Part shown: positions 1 to 11,800 of the stretch, piece after piece
Layout of the letters: the number at the start of each line of letters is the position of its first letter
How positions within the stretch are numbered: the first letter of the stretch is position 1
Source of the DNA: Purshia tridentata
Lineage: Eukaryota > Streptophyta > Magnoliopsida > Rosales > Rosaceae
DNA: 64,000 bases
Reading direction: 5' to 3'
NCBI GenBank assembly: GCA_003254885.1
Contig: QANT01002239.1
Coordinates: 1-64,000, forward strand
The notes under the pieces: generated by a model
Databases searched by the model: none
Seen by the model: only the letters and a program-made list of their open reading frames with translations
What the model was told of the DNA's origin: nothing
Program-made: the position numbers and the translations under genes

Positions 1-668
1 AAACCAGGTGGCTGCAATCTATGATTTCTTTTTTTTTTTGGCCAAGTGCAACCAATGAAAGATAAAATTTTCCTTTTTGTTTTTTTCAGTTTAATTTTTT
101 TTTTCTTCTACATAATAGGGAAAAATACCACTAAACGAATAGCTAGTTAGTCTACTAATAATTGTATCTCTTTCATTTTAACTGATTGGAGAGAGTACAT
201 GAAAGACGAAAAATACATCACAAATGAAAAGGAAAATCTAACATGACTAAAGTATATTATTTAACATCCATCAAGTAAGGCTATCTTGGAAGAAAAAGAG
301 AGGGAGACAGAAAAAAAGAGCAGCAAACAAAAAATTTTTATTATATGAGGGCCAAAGGCCCAAGCAACATACAAGGCCTAGCCAGGAACATCCCTGGGCC
401 AAGCAACACTTAGCAAATCATCAATAACAAGCTGAACGATGAGTAAACTTTAGAAAAAAAAGAGGCCAAAATACAACTTAACTGAGAAAAGGCCCAAAGA
501 AAAGACCCAACCAGCAGCTGAAAAAATAAAGGGGCCAAGACCCAACGTAAATCAGGTTTCAATCACGTGACGTAAATCCATGACCGAGAGTGGCAACGGT
601 GGTGTGCGTCTTCTTCTCAGGTGAGTCAGCCGCGCGTGTGGCCTAGGATCAAATCCATTAACAAGCTG
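1..668. other. Intergenic, no gene recognised
   Basis: AT-rich left edge of the window. The stretch 320-540 is rich in GGCCCAA/GGGCC words, resembling the 57860-57960 stretch, and could be the end of an old repeat. I see no convincing coding frame, RNA gene or terminal repeats here. Confidence 0.4.
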
Positions 669-1202
669 TTAGTAATAAGCCAAATGGCACATGTTTCGGA
701 CAAAGTTGGAATAATAAAGTCTTATAATTTGAGTAAATGCACAACACCTTATTCTTATCGTTGCATCAAAAACCTTTTGGATCAAATAGAAGATGCAGAC
801 CATATATGGTGCGTGGTCCCACTTGTTCGGAAGCAGCAGCGACAGCAGTGAAGCAATTGCCAATGAGGCTGCACACACCATTGCGATGCGAAATTTACGC
901 GCGTGAGTAATTGGGAAGTAGTTTTGGGCATCACCAATTGCTAAGCAACATGCAAAGAGTAAGCTAAGTATGGTGAGCATGATTTTGGTGTGGTGGGTTT
1001 CAAATGGTGAAGAATTTGTTCCTAGGAATTTGATTTGAGTAAAGGTAAGGAGTATGGGGAACATAAAAGCAAAAATGGCATGAAGGGTGAAAGTGAAAGG
1101 GGCTTGTTTTGCAAAAGCTACTAACACAATGTTTAACATCACACTAAGAGAATCACTCTCGTGCAACATTAAGGATTGATATTGATAGCGAAAATCGGCC
1201 AT
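669..1202 (-). CDS. Hypothetical small multi-span membrane protein
   Basis: I do not recognise this gene. The minus frame reads about 177 residues from the ATG at 1202 (MADFRYQYQ...). An upstream extension to 1295 has no better start. Three or four hydrophobic stretches are visible: about residues 18-55 (rich in V, L, F and A), 68-85 (IMLTILSLLFACCLAIG) and 100-140, so an integral membrane protein is likely. The acidic and polar N-terminus (HESDSL) would face a soluble compartment. No catalytic motif is visible. It may be a lineage-specific single-exon gene or a degraded copy. The C-terminal part (IRIRCCAFTQ...) looks less membrane-like and may be read-through past a true end. Confidence 0.4.
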   Translation of the reverse strand: MADFRYQYQSLMLHESDSLSVMLNIVLVAFAKQAPFTFTLHAIFAFMFPILLTFTQIKFLGTNSSPFETHHTKIMLTILSLLFACCLAIGDAQNYFPITHARKFRIAMVCAASLAIASLLSLLLPNKWDHAPYMVCIFYLIQKVFDATIRIRCCAFTQIIRLYYSNFVRNMCHLAYY

Positions 1203-1295
1203 GGTATCAGATGAATTAAGGAATTTAATTTCTGGGCTTATATGAGAGATAAAACTTAGACCGGTATTTATACCCAGACCAAGATCAAGGTCCAA

Positions 1296-1722
1296 GGATA
1301 GGTGGGGGTGATTTCAGGTTCCCTTCCTTTCGTTCGTTTTTCCAAGTCGGACGCTTTCTAATTCTAATTGGTTAGTCCACTTCCATACGACACAAAAACG
1401 AAATAAAATATTATCGGCATAACCGCCTAGGACAAGTTGGGAAAACTTCATGTCAACTCGTTGAGGGTGGGTCCATTCCTGTGTTTAACTTATAGAAAAT
1501 TAATCGAACAATATTTGAGTTTCCGATCCTTCTCCTCCTGTGCGGAAGGAAGAGAGAACAGGATGGGGACGGGGGCCCATTGGCCTGTGTAAGAGGGGCC
1601 CACTAATTATGTGAGAGCCTTTTTATTTGTTCCCTAACTTTCTGTTAACGAAATGCTTCTTCTTTAGCCCCAAAAAAAAAAAAAACTTCTCTCAACAGGA
1701 GAGAAGATTTCTTTGAGAGACT
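1296..1722. other. Probable promoter side of the minus-strand gene
   Basis: No coding frame. The sequence is mixed AT-rich with a G-rich patch at 1555-1605 and an A-run at 1672-1685. It lies upstream of the hypothetical minus-strand gene, so its promoter would be here. A TATA-like word could not be chosen with confidence. Confidence 0.3.
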
Positions 1723-2095
1723 GCCTGGGGTACCTCAAGATTATCTTACTCTTTAAAATTATAATTTTGGCAATATTGGAGTATAATTAGAACTATTTAT
1801 TTTTTGAATCACTTATTATAGATCATCTGTATAAAAAATTAATTCAATCGAAAATCATTTAATTATATAAGTTTTATCAATTAAATAGAAAAAATCAATA
1901 ATTTGATAAAAAATCTATTTAATCGAAATTTTTTTATTTTTATATGATCGATAATAGTTATACAACTAAATGACTTTCGATTGATTTAATTTTTTTCAGA
2001 AATAATATTTAATAGGTGATATAAAAAAATAAACGATGAATGTCAAAATTATAATTTAGAAAAGTAAAGTAAAGTAACCTTGAGATACCTAGGGT
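1723..2095. repeat. Foldback MITE, copy 1
   Basis: The two ends are inverted copies. The left end reads GGGGTACCTCAAG followed by CTTTAAAATTATAATTTTGG. The right end, read on the minus strand, gives CTAGGTATCTCAAGG and CTAAATTATAATTTTGACA. The inverted arms extend most of the way to the centre (shared ATAGATCA and TCAATCGAAAATCATTT words), giving a nearly full-length foldback without coding capacity. The left arm is clearly related to the element at 31990-32380. Family affiliation is not certain; long-arm, Mutator-type MITEs look like this. Confidence 0.65.
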
Positions 2096-2225
2096 AATCC
2101 AAATATTATTCTAAATAATTTTATCTAGAAAGGGTTCGAATAACACATACAAAGTCAACGGCATTTCACCGCCAGCTACTTCCTCCTTTGGTCCTTTTTT
2201 TTTTTTCTTTTTCTCTTTTTTTTTT

Positions 2226-2720
2226 GTTTAATTAATTTTTTAATTATACTAGAAAATTGAAAGTTCAAAACATACAATTTGAGACCTGGGTCTAGAGAAC
2301 TCATCCTAAGGGTGAACTTTAGAAAGAAACCCAAAGACAACTTCTTTTTTGTTTAATTAATTTTTTAATTATACTAGAAAATTGAAAGTTCAAAACATAC
2401 AATTTGAGACCTGGGTCTAGAGAACTCATCCTAAGGGTGAACTTTAGAAAGAAACCCAAAGACAACTTCTTTTTTGTTTAATTAATTTTTTAATTATACT
2501 AGAAAATTGAAAGTTCAAAACATACAATTTGAGACCTGGGTCTAGAGAACTCATCCTAAGGGTGAACTTTAGAAAGAAACCCAAAGACAACTTCTTTTTT
2601 GTTTAATTAATTTTTTAATTATACTAGAAAATTAAAAGTTCAAAACATACAATTTGAGACCTTGGTCTAGAGAACTCATCCTAAGGGTGAACTTTAGAAA
2701 GAAACCCAAAGACAACTTCA
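2226..2720. repeat. Four-copy 125-bp tandem array
   Basis: The word GTTTAATTAATTTTTTAATT starts at 2226, 2351, 2476 and 2601, an exact 125-bp spacing. Units run head to tail without spacers and are almost identical. The last unit shows a few changes (for example CTTGGTC for CTGGGTC). The near identity points to recent amplification or active homogenisation. Confidence 0.9.
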
Positions 2721-2828
2721 AAGAATAAAAACTGTGCAAAAGTTCACAGAATCAATATGCAAATTTCACAAATTCGTGAAGTACAAAATGACGGTATTTG
2801 ACACAGGAAATTTTACAGGAATCATGTT

Positions 2829-3169
2829 AAAATGATAATAATTGGAATCGTTGGCAAGGCTTTGGGGTCAGAGATTTGGCGAGTGCAGGCCAGAAGAAGA
2901 GACATGAGAGAGGTGCCATCACCAAGAGAGTGGTGGATTCTGAAGATGACAATAGCCTCTGCGTCAGAGGTTTTGAGATTGAGGAGGTGGAGCTCCCAAA
3001 GTGGTTTTGTCTTGTCAATGCTGGTTTTGCTGAGGTTGTAGATGTAGTCTTCAACAAATTGGTCTGGGGAGTCCATGTTGGGGTCAAGGTTTGGAACAGC
3101 AATGTGCTTGTCTAGATCCACCTCTGTTTTGACCCATTTCATCTCTCCACCATTTTCTTCATCCACAAC
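2829..3169 (-). pseudogene. Orphan exon of a WSD-type wax ester synthase/DGAT
   Basis: Read on the minus strand, an acceptor (TTTACACAG) is followed from 3169 by a frame reading VVDEENGGEMKW..., then DLDKHIAVPNLDP, FVEDYIYNLSKT, KPLWELHLLN and HHSLGDG. HHSLGDG is the HHxxxDG catalytic motif of the WES/DGAT acyltransferases, which transfer fatty acyl groups to alcohols or diacylglycerol at the ER. Only about 110 residues are present of a family near 480. No first exon was found to the right, where a Copia element starts 350 bp away, and no later exons to the left, where the tandem array lies. It is best read as a broken gene remnant. Confidence 0.75.
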
Positions 3170-3172
3170 CTG

Positions 3173-3522
3173 TGTAAAGTAGTATCAAAGAAGAAAGGGC
3201 TGTTAAAAGGGTTTGCAAATAGAGTTGATCGATAGTTAAAGTATACAAAAAATGTTCACCTAAGGAACTTAAATTGAGTGTTGAGTGATGGACAATGCAT
3301 TAAAGAGTTGAATTGACTTCAAAGAATCATAGATTTCAATGGTTGTGTTAAATCTAACTATTAAATCCTTCCATTTAAATTCCTTAGGTGGCAATCTATT
3401 GTCAATTTTTGACTTCATCTTGTACTTACTACATCAATTATTATACTAACCGTTAGTTATAAATCAACAAACATATCATACAATATTGGAATTATTTACT
3501 GTAATTAGTCATTTATTGATAT
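3173..3522. other. Remnant intron and flank before the Copia LTR
   Basis: AT-rich sequence between the WSD-type exon and the Copia left LTR. It probably includes the intron that once preceded that exon. No coding frame is seen. Confidence 0.35.
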
Positions 3523-3750
3523 TGTTAGTTAGGCCTCTCTCTTATTCTTGGGCATTCCAACAGATTAGCTTTATAGCCGTTAATGGCTTTATGAGTTTGG
3601 TTGGTAGTTGTGATTGCTCTCTATTTGTAGCTAAGCTGTTCTCATTCCAGAGCATGATTAATGAATGTTACTGTAAGCTTTGGGTTTCTCCTAGTCTTAC
3701 AACGTGAACCATCTGCTTCCCTTGTCTTCTTGCTGTTCTGTTTTTCTACA
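3523..3750 (+). repeat. Copia left LTR
   Basis: Starts TGTTAGTTAGG and ends TTTCTACA, directly followed by a primer-binding site. The length is 228 bp. The left boundary is placed by the canonical TG and cannot be verified, because no matching right LTR is present in the window. Confidence 0.7.
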
Positions 3751-3764
3751 TGGTATCAGAGCAA
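3751..3764 (+). promoter_or_regulatory. Copia primer-binding site
   Basis: TGGTATCAGAGCAA immediately follows the LTR end. It matches the 3' end of initiator tRNA-Met, the usual primer of Ty1/Copia elements. Confidence 0.9.
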
Positions 3765-6255
3765 TTAAGATTCTCAGTTGTGCATTGCTAATTACTCTGG
3801 CAAGACCAAATGGGAGAAGAAAGCAGAAAGTGTGCATCATCTTCTGCAGTTGTTCTTGAAGTAGAGACCAATCCTAATATGCGGCTTTGCTCAGTTCTCT
3901 TAAATGGTTTTAATTACATCCCTTGGTCCAGAGCAATTACTTTGGCGCTTGGAGGGAGATCCAAACTCAGCTTTATTAATGGGAAGTACCCTGCTCCAGA
4001 TATTGAAGATCCGAAATATGAAGAATGGCTCTGCAGAGACCAGTTGGTCATGTCATGGATGTTAAATTCCATGGAATCACAAATTGCTGAAATTTTCAGC
4101 TACTCTGATTCTTCACATCAACTATGGGAATCAGTCAAAGAAATGTATGGGCATCAAAATAATGCGGCCCGTATCTTCTAGTTAAAGAAGGATACTGCAA
4201 GTATTACTCAAGATGGAAAATCTTTTGTGGAACATCTAGGGAAGTTGAAAAGCATGTGGAATGAACTTGCTCTTTATCGGCCTCACACCACAGACACGAA
4301 TATCCTCCTGAAAAGAGCAGAGGAAGATCAGATATTCCAATTGTTGGCCAGCCTTGATTCTGAATATGAGGATCTTCGAAGACATATTCTCATGAGTGCT
4401 GAGTTACCTTCTCTCTCTAGTATTTGTACCATAGTTCAGCGTGAAGAAGTAAGAAAAAAAGCAATGAATCCTCAAGAGAAAACTATACCTGAACCATCTG
4501 AATCACAGGCCTTCATTGCTGAAAAACGAAGGCTAAAAGGTAGGAATTTCAAAGGAAAAAGGAATCCAATGTCTTGTGAACATTGTGGACAAACTCGACA
4601 TACCAAAGATAAGTGTTGGATTCTTCATCCACACTTAAAACCAAAATTTGGAAGGGATAGCAAAAGCTCACGAGGACCCATTGCCAACCAAGTTTCTTCT
4701 GAAAATTGCTCCACAAAGGCTACGGTCTCAAACTCCTCTGCGTTGATTAGCCAACTCACTCAGCTACTTCAACAAATTGGTAAAAATGAAAATCCTTCAT
4801 CTGATGTTTCCACCACCTTACTTGAAACAGGTACCTACCATGCTCTTTCATCTCTCTCACAAAATGTCTCTTCTAATTTTTGGATCGTGGACTCTGGAGC
4901 TACGGACCATATGACAAACAACAAAGAATTTCTTCAAAATCTCCATGTTCCAGAAAAAATTCAATCCGTATCTGTTGCTAATGGCTATTCAGTTCCTGTA
5001 CATGGTCATGGAACTTTTTATCCACTTGGTTCAAATATTTGTTCTAAAGCCCTCTATGTTCCTTCCTTTCCCTTTCAGCTATTATCAGTGGGAAAATTGA
5101 CTAAAACTCTAAATTGTGATGCAATTTTCTCTTCTCACTCTGTAATCTTTCAGGATCGAATCACCAAGAAGAAGATTGGTGAAGGTTTCTGCTCCAATGG
5201 ATTATATTTGCTGAATCAATCCTTGAACCAACCTAGAGTCTTCCAAGCCAAGTCTTTCAAAGATGATCGTTTGTGGCATCAACGTTTAGGTCACCCCTCT
5301 GATCATGTGTTGAATGTGTTATTTCCTTCCTTTAAAATTAGTCCTAGCAGCTGTGAAATTTGTCATTTGTCCAAGCAAACTAGATTGCCTTTTGTATCGT
5401 CTTTATCTAAAGTTAATAAGCCTTTTGATCTAATTCACTCCGATCTATGGGGTCTTGCTCCTTTAGAATCTCATGATGGTTATAAGTATTTTGTTACATT
5501 CGTTGATGATTTCTCTCGAGCTACCTGGCTCTATTTGCTTAAATCAAAAAATGAAGTTTTCTCTTGTTTTAAAGACTTCCACAGCATGGTTCTAACTCAG
5601 TTTAATGCTAATATCAAGATTTTTAGATCCGATAATGGTACTGAATTTCTGTCAAAGTGTTTCTCTGTTTTTCTAGCTGATCGTGGTATCATCCATGAGA
5701 CAAGTTGTGTTGGAACTCCCCAACAAAACGGGGTTGCCGAAAGAAAAAATCATGATCTCCTTGAAAAGACACGTTCCATCATGTTTCAAATGGCTGTACC
5801 AAAAAAATTCTGGTCCTATGGAATTCTCACTGCTACCTATTTGATTAATAGATTGCCTAGTCGCATTCTTAAATCCAATCTCCTCTTGAGGTGCTTAAGA
5901 AGCGAAGCTTAAATCTATCTCACTTAAGGGTGTTTTGGTGTCAGTGCTTTGTCCATGTTCAAGCAAATCACAGAGACAAACTTGATCCGCGAGCCACTTT
6001 GTGTATGTTCCTTGGATATTCTTCCACACAAAAAGGTTATAGGTGCTACAATCCAACAACAAGAAAGGTTCTTGTATCTCGTGATGTAAGCTTTGATGAA
6101 ACAAAGGGATTTTTTACAAGGCAGTCTGGAGCTACTTCTCAGGGGGAGTATTCTTTTGATCACGTCCCAATGCCAATAGTTGAAGACAGTCATCTGCCTG
6201 CTTCTATTGCTTATGAAGATGTTGATTCATCTAACTCAACTCCAGAAATGGTACA

Positions 6256-6782
6256 TGTGGGCGATAGAAATAATTGGGCCCGAGCCCAGAATGGAGAAGT
6301 ATAACCAGGCCCAGCTAAAGGGAAGCCCAATCACATAGTGAGGCCCAAAAGGTTCACACAAATTAAAACCCAAGGTATAAAACGGTAAAATATTAAAAAC
6401 AGAACCCATATAAATCTCGTCCTTAATGACCCACGAACCCGAATAAAGGCGCCAACGATCAAATGCATTAAAGAAGAATAACGGGAAGAAAATGGCGCGA
6501 AGGTAACGGTAGGATTATTTTTGCTATATAAGAGATGTTGCGATCCCATGAAAAGGGACGGAAAAACCAATACAAAGAAAGTGAAAAGACATACTGAGAA
6601 CCATTTAGAGTTATTTCATTCATTTTGGCATCGGAGTGTTATTGCAGGTACACCCCACGGGAGATTTTAACAAGGAGACGAAGAAGATCGAAGCAAGGAC
6701 AACGTTCGAGTGGTGGGCTCATAGTTGGTTGATTGATTGTTGATTGTTAAAACTAGGCCCAGCAAGAATTTTAGCATCAACA
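6256..6782 (+). repeat. Gypsy left LTR
   Basis: Starts TGTGGGCGATAGAAAT and ends TTTTAGCATCAACA, directly before the primer-binding site; 527 bp. It carries a TATA-like GCTATATAAGAG near 6523. Its first ~195 bp match the right LTR almost exactly, while the rest differs clearly. Confidence 0.9.
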
Positions 6783-6784
6783 AT

Positions 6785-6802
6785 TGGCGCCGTCTGTGGG
6801 AA
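6785..6802 (+). promoter_or_regulatory. Gypsy primer-binding site
   Basis: TGGCGCCGTCTGTGGGAA lies three bases after the left LTR. This form of site is common in plant Tat-type Ty3/Gypsy elements. I do not assign the priming tRNA. Confidence 0.8.
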
Positions 6803-6826
6803 ATCGAAAGAAACAATCATTCAACT

Positions 6827-7810
6827 ATGGCCGGGATCGAAAACGTTGGAGACGGATCGCAAATGCAAGCCGAGATGATGGAGCTTCTAAAAAATTTGGC
6901 TAGCAGGGTGGAAGAAGCCAACCGTGTGGCCAACGAAGCCCTGGAAATGGCCCGACAAAAGCAAACACCTTCGAATTCAAGGCAAAAAAGAAAACAAATA
7001 GATGGGTCAAGCGACTCACGAGTCAGTGATGTGGAGGAAGGAAGGTTCGATCGAGAGCAACACGAAGAAGAGCTCGATGATCACGATCGACGAACGATGA
7101 AGAAGATTCGCGACAATGACGACCTCCGCAGGTTGTTGAATGGACATCGGACTCTCACTCCAACACAACTAGCGATCGAGGCTGCGCGGGGAATTTGCCG
7201 GTCGCCTTTCTCCGACGAAATTATGGCTGCGAAGAGGCCAGAAAAATTCCAAACTCCAAAGTTTCAGCTCTTCGACGGAACTGGAGACCCTATGGATCAT
7301 ATCTACCACTACCAGCAACAACTAGTCTTGGAAGTGGAGAATGAGCCTTTGCAATGTAAACTCTTCCCGTCGAGTTTGACTGGCTCAGCATTAACGTGGT
7401 TTCGTCAATTGAAAACAGGGACCATCGGAAGTTTTTCCGAACTCTGCGAGGTTTTCATATCACAATATATATGCAACCAGCGAAGGAAAAAGGACATTAC
7501 CACTTTGTTCAATACGAAGCAGGGAAAGAATGAAAAATTGAAAGATTATCTATCTCGCTTCATAGTAGAAATGTCATCGTTGGATAATTGTCCAAGAGAG
7601 ACGGTCACTGCGGCGTTCAAGGAAGGGCTGCTAGCAGGATCGAAGCTGCATGAAAACATCATCATGCACCCGCCATACGACATGAGGGAGTGCATTGCCC
7701 AAGCAGAGCCTTTCATCCGCCTCGAAGAGGATACTGCCAACCGAAGACGAGTGTCGGTAGTGCAAGAAGGCAAAACAGAGAACAGACCAACGAGCGTCGA
7801 AACAACGTGA
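6827..7810 (+). mobile_element. Gypsy part: gag capsid region
   Basis: Begins at an ATG (MAGIENVGDG) about 45 bp after the LTR. A coiled-coil-like, charged N-terminal part is followed by the Retrotrans_gag segment (TPKFQLFDGTGDPMDHIYHY; ALTWFRQL; FISQY; LKDYLSRF). This is the structural capsid region of the fossil element. Confidence 0.85.
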
Positions 7811-7999
7811 GTTAACGTCATCCCGCTTCCACAGCAAACGAACGAGAATAAAAATGGAGAAAAAGGAAGAGGAAGGCGAAATTCCCGGTTCGAAGACCCG
7901 CTGGCAAACGTTAAACTCACCTGCAGCGTGTCAAAGATCTACCACGATAACAAGGTAAAGGGTATATTTCGAGAACCTTCATCGATAAAAACCAAACCA

Positions 8000-8790
8000 G
8001 AGTTCAGGGATAAGTCGAAGCACTGTCATTTTCATAATGATTTCGGGCACGAACTCGAAGAGTGCTTCAATCTAAGAGGACAGATTGCGGCCATGATACG
8101 GAAAGGGCAGTTAACCCAATACCAGGTAGGCCCAACTCAACCCCAGGAGAACCCTCCGAGGGAGAATAACAATGCGGCCCAGGTAGAGCCTGTCCTATAC
8201 GAAATACATTCTATCCATGGAGGATCCGAGCCACCCGAGGGATCGTCTGCCCAGAGGCGCAGTTTAAAACGGCAGCTAGAAAAAGCTCAAAGGGTAAATC
8301 AAATCAGTTCGGCGTCGGCACAAGCAGCAGCCCAAAGAGACGCGGAGGGAATCATCCAATTTTCACGAAAAGACTTGGAGAGGTTGGAGTGCCCCCACAA
8401 AGACGCACTCGTCGTCACTCTGCAAATTGGAAACTCGAGAGTGCACCGAGTTATGATCGATGGAGGAAGCAGTGCGGAGGTCATGTATTATAGCACGTTC
8501 AAACAGATGGGGCTTCGAGATGAGGATTTAAAGGAAAATAAGACCCCAATTCTGGCATTCGAAGGCAGTCAGATAACTCCAGTGGGAGAAATAACTTTGC
8601 CAGTGATCGCAGCAGGGAAGACGCTGTTCACCACCTTCGTGGTAATCAACTCTCCTTCCGCGTATAACGTGATCATGGGTAGAGATTGGATATGGAGGAT
8701 GGAGGGTGAGGCATCTACTCGGTGTTTAATCATGAGATGTGTTTCTGCGGATGGAAAAGGAACCGTCGACATTGTAGGTGATCAAGCTAT
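8000..8790 (+). mobile_element. Gypsy part: zinc knuckle and protease
   Basis: A zinc-knuckle variant (CHFHNDFGHELEEC) near 8025-8070 is followed by an aspartic protease with the active-site stretch VMIDGGSSAEV near 8450-8485 and a YNVIMGRDW segment near 8665-8690. Confidence 0.85.
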
Positions 8791-8899
8791 GGTAAAGAAA
8801 TGCTATCACCTTACAATGGGAATTCGATCAGGCAAAGAGGTCGCAGGGGTCGAAGAAAAATAGCAATTAAAGGAGGATTCGCCAATCCAGGAAGAATCT

Positions 8900-11800
8900 A
8901 TGGCTGAACCAATGACTATCGAGCCACTAACAGAAATAGTATTGGATCAGGAAGAGCCAGACAAAACGGTGTTGGTGGGTACCCTCCTGAAAGAAGAAGA
9001 ACGAACACGTCTGATCGAAACTCTTCGGGCGAATAAAGATGTGTTCGCATGGTCGCACGTGGATATGCCGGGGATTGATCCAAGCATAGCGTGCCACAGG
9101 CTAAACGTTGATCCTAGCATGACGCCGTATCAGCAAAGGCAAAGAAGATTCGCACCAGAAAGAAATAAAGTAATAAGCGACGAAGTCGATCGACTCCTCG
9201 AAGTAGGATTCATAAGGGATGTTTGGTGCCCCACGTGGATTTCGAACGTGGTAGTAGTCCAAAAGAAGAACGGCAAATGGAGAGTATGCATCGACTTCAC
9301 CAATCTGAACAAAGCTTGTCCAAAGGATTGTTACCCGATCTCCAAGATCGATCAGATGGTAGACGCCACCGCCGGGTACGAACAGCTGACTTTTCTCGAC
9401 ACATATTCCGGATATAATCAAATCCCAATGGCAATCGACGATCAAGATAAGACAGCCTTCATTTCCGAACGAGGGCTATACTGTTATACAGTAATGCCTT
9501 TCGGCCTCAAGAATGCAGGATCAACCTATCAAAGATTAGTCAACCAGATGTTCAAAGATCAAATAGGGAGAACCATGGAAGTATATATCGACGACATGGT
9601 CGTAAAGAGCAAATCAAGAAAAGATCATCATGTTGACTTGAAAGAAACGTTCGAAGTCCTTCGCAGATACAAGATGCGATTAAATCCGACGAAATGTGCG
9701 TTCGGCGTTTCTTCCGGGCAATTCTTGGGATATATCGTCAGCCAACGAGGGATCGAACCCAACCCGAGCAAAGTCCAGGCTCTTCAAGAAATGGAAGAAC
9801 CTCGAACAGTTCGGGAGGTGCAAGTTTTAACAGGAAGGATTGCCGCACTAAGCAGATTTATTTCAAGGGCAACAGATAGGTGCAAGCCATTCTTTCATGC
9901 AATAAAAAAGGGAGGATCTTGGGGAACAGCGCAATCTGAAGCGTTGAAGAAAATCAAAGAATACATGGCTAACCCGCCTATCCTTGTAGTTCCCGAACCT
10001 GGAGAAGTCCTATTTTTGTACTTAGCAGCTTCAGAATTCGCTGTGAGCGCTGCGTTAATAATTGAACGAGATGGCCAACAGCATCCAGTGTTCTATGTGA
10101 GCAAGAGCCTCGTGGAAGCAGAGACTCGATACAATGCTTCGGAGAAGTGCGTCTTGGCTCTCGTCACTGCAAAAAGGAAGCTTCGGCAATATTTCGAAGG
10201 GCATAAAATAGCAGTGATCACCAACCAACCTGTTCAGGGAATTCTCGCCAAACCAGACCTCTCCGGAAGAATGATGAAATGGGCCATCGAACTGGGGGCA
10301 TTCGATATAGAGTTCAAGCCACAGACAGCCCGTAAAGGGCAGGCAGTGGCAGACTTCTTAGTCGAAGCACATAAACCCCTAGACGTGTTCGAAGAAGATC
10401 AGGAGGAAAATACATGGGAGCTATACGTGGATGGATCCTCGAATGCGTTAGGCGCAGGGGCAGGCATAATTCTACGAACCCCCGATGGTTTCGATTTGGA
10501 GTTTGCCTTAAGGTTGGATTTCCCAGCTTCGAACAATGTGGCAGAATACGAAGCCCTCGTGAATGGTTTACGAATTGCTGAAAAAGTCAAGGCGCAAGCT
10601 CTTAAAGTCTATAGTGATTCTCAGCTCGTAATAAACCAAGTAAACGGAGAGTACGCCACCAGAGATGAAAAGATGGAGGCATACCAAAAGTTAGTAACTG
10701 AGATAACTTCTCGCTTCAGGAAAGTAACTTTCTCACAAGTGCCCAGAGAACAAAATCAGGCGGCCGATCACCTAGCATGCGAAGCCTCAACTTCGGAAGG
10801 ACTTCGGTCCGTTAAGATCGAACAGTTACACACACCCAGCATTACAGAGGAACCAACCACCTTGATGATTAGTCAAGGTGGAACGAATTGGATGACGCCC
10901 CTGATAGAGTACCTTCGCTCGGGTACAGCACCAACGGATCCAGCTGAAGCGCGGAAACTAAGAATGCGAGCGGCCAGGTATGTTTTGATCGATAACGTGT
11001 TGTTTAGAAAGTCTTTTTCAGGGCCGCTGTTGCGCTGTCTTGACCCAGTTCAAGCTGAATGGCTGCTCTCAACAATTGACGACGGCTCATGTGGAAACCA
11101 TGCTGGAGGACGAAGCTTAGCACACAAAGCACTGACGCAAGGATACTTTTGGCCGTACATGGCAAAAGATTCAGAAGTTTATGCTCGGAAATGCGACCAG
11201 TGTCAACGCTACGCGCCCATAAGCAGACAACCAGCTGAGGATTTGAATTCAACGTGGGAACTATGGCCGTTCGCGAGGTGGGGTATGGACATTGTGGGAC
11301 CATTGCCAACTGCCCCTGGAGGAAAGAGGAACGTACTCCTCGTGACGGATTATTTCACCAAATGGGTCGAAGCAGAAGCTTACGGAGTGATCGATGCTAC
11401 CACTGTCGTTCGATTCGTCTGGAGAAATGTCATATGTCGTTTCGGAGTACCACGAGCCATAGTCACGGACAATGGCACACCATTCAACAACAAGAAGTTT
11501 AAAACATTTTGTGACGAAAAGGGAATTCAACTCCATTTCTCCTCTCGAAGCTACCCCCAGGCGAATGGACAGGCAGAGAAGACGAACAGGACAATCTTCG
11601 ACAATATCAAAAGACGACTCGAAGGGGCCAGGGGAAAGTGGCATGACGAACTCCATCACGTTCTATGGGCATATCGAACTACTAAACGAAGACCAACTGG
11701 AGAATCACCGTTTTCCCTAACCTTCGGTGTAGAAGCAGTAATCCCCACGGAGATAGGACTACCAACCACAAGAACGTTATCAGCTGAAAATGAGGAATCA

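Larger units (their letters stand above)
3523..6255 (+). mobile_element. Ty1/Copia retrotransposon fossil, left half only
   Basis: Parts in order: LTR (3523-3750), primer-binding site, gag from about 3810, a CCHC zinc knuckle near 4575-4617 (CEHCGQTRHTKDKC), an aspartic protease near 4885 (VDSGATDHM), the GAG-pre-integrase HxxxH segment near 5275 (LWHQRLGH) and the integrase core from about 5430 (HSDLWG; DDFSRATWLY; RSDNGTEF). Reverse transcriptase, RNase H and the right LTR are not present. The element stops where a Gypsy LTR begins at 6256. It is broken, with a few coding breaks besides the truncation. Age cannot be set without the second LTR, but it is older than the Gypsy insertion. Confidence 0.9.

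Noticed and set aside
2226-2720. Regular repeat spacing suggesting a CRISPR-like array
   Set aside because: Units abut each other with no unique spacers, and the window is plant nuclear DNA. It is an ordinary tandem repeat.
2832-3115. Plus-strand and alternate minus-strand frames over the WSD exon
   Set aside because: They are shadows of the minus-strand exon, which alone has family motifs and a splice acceptor.
9101-9445. Minus-strand frames inside the Gypsy pol region
   Set aside because: They overlap the well-supported reverse transcriptase frame and show no domain. The antisense region of interest lies only downstream of 12.8 kb.
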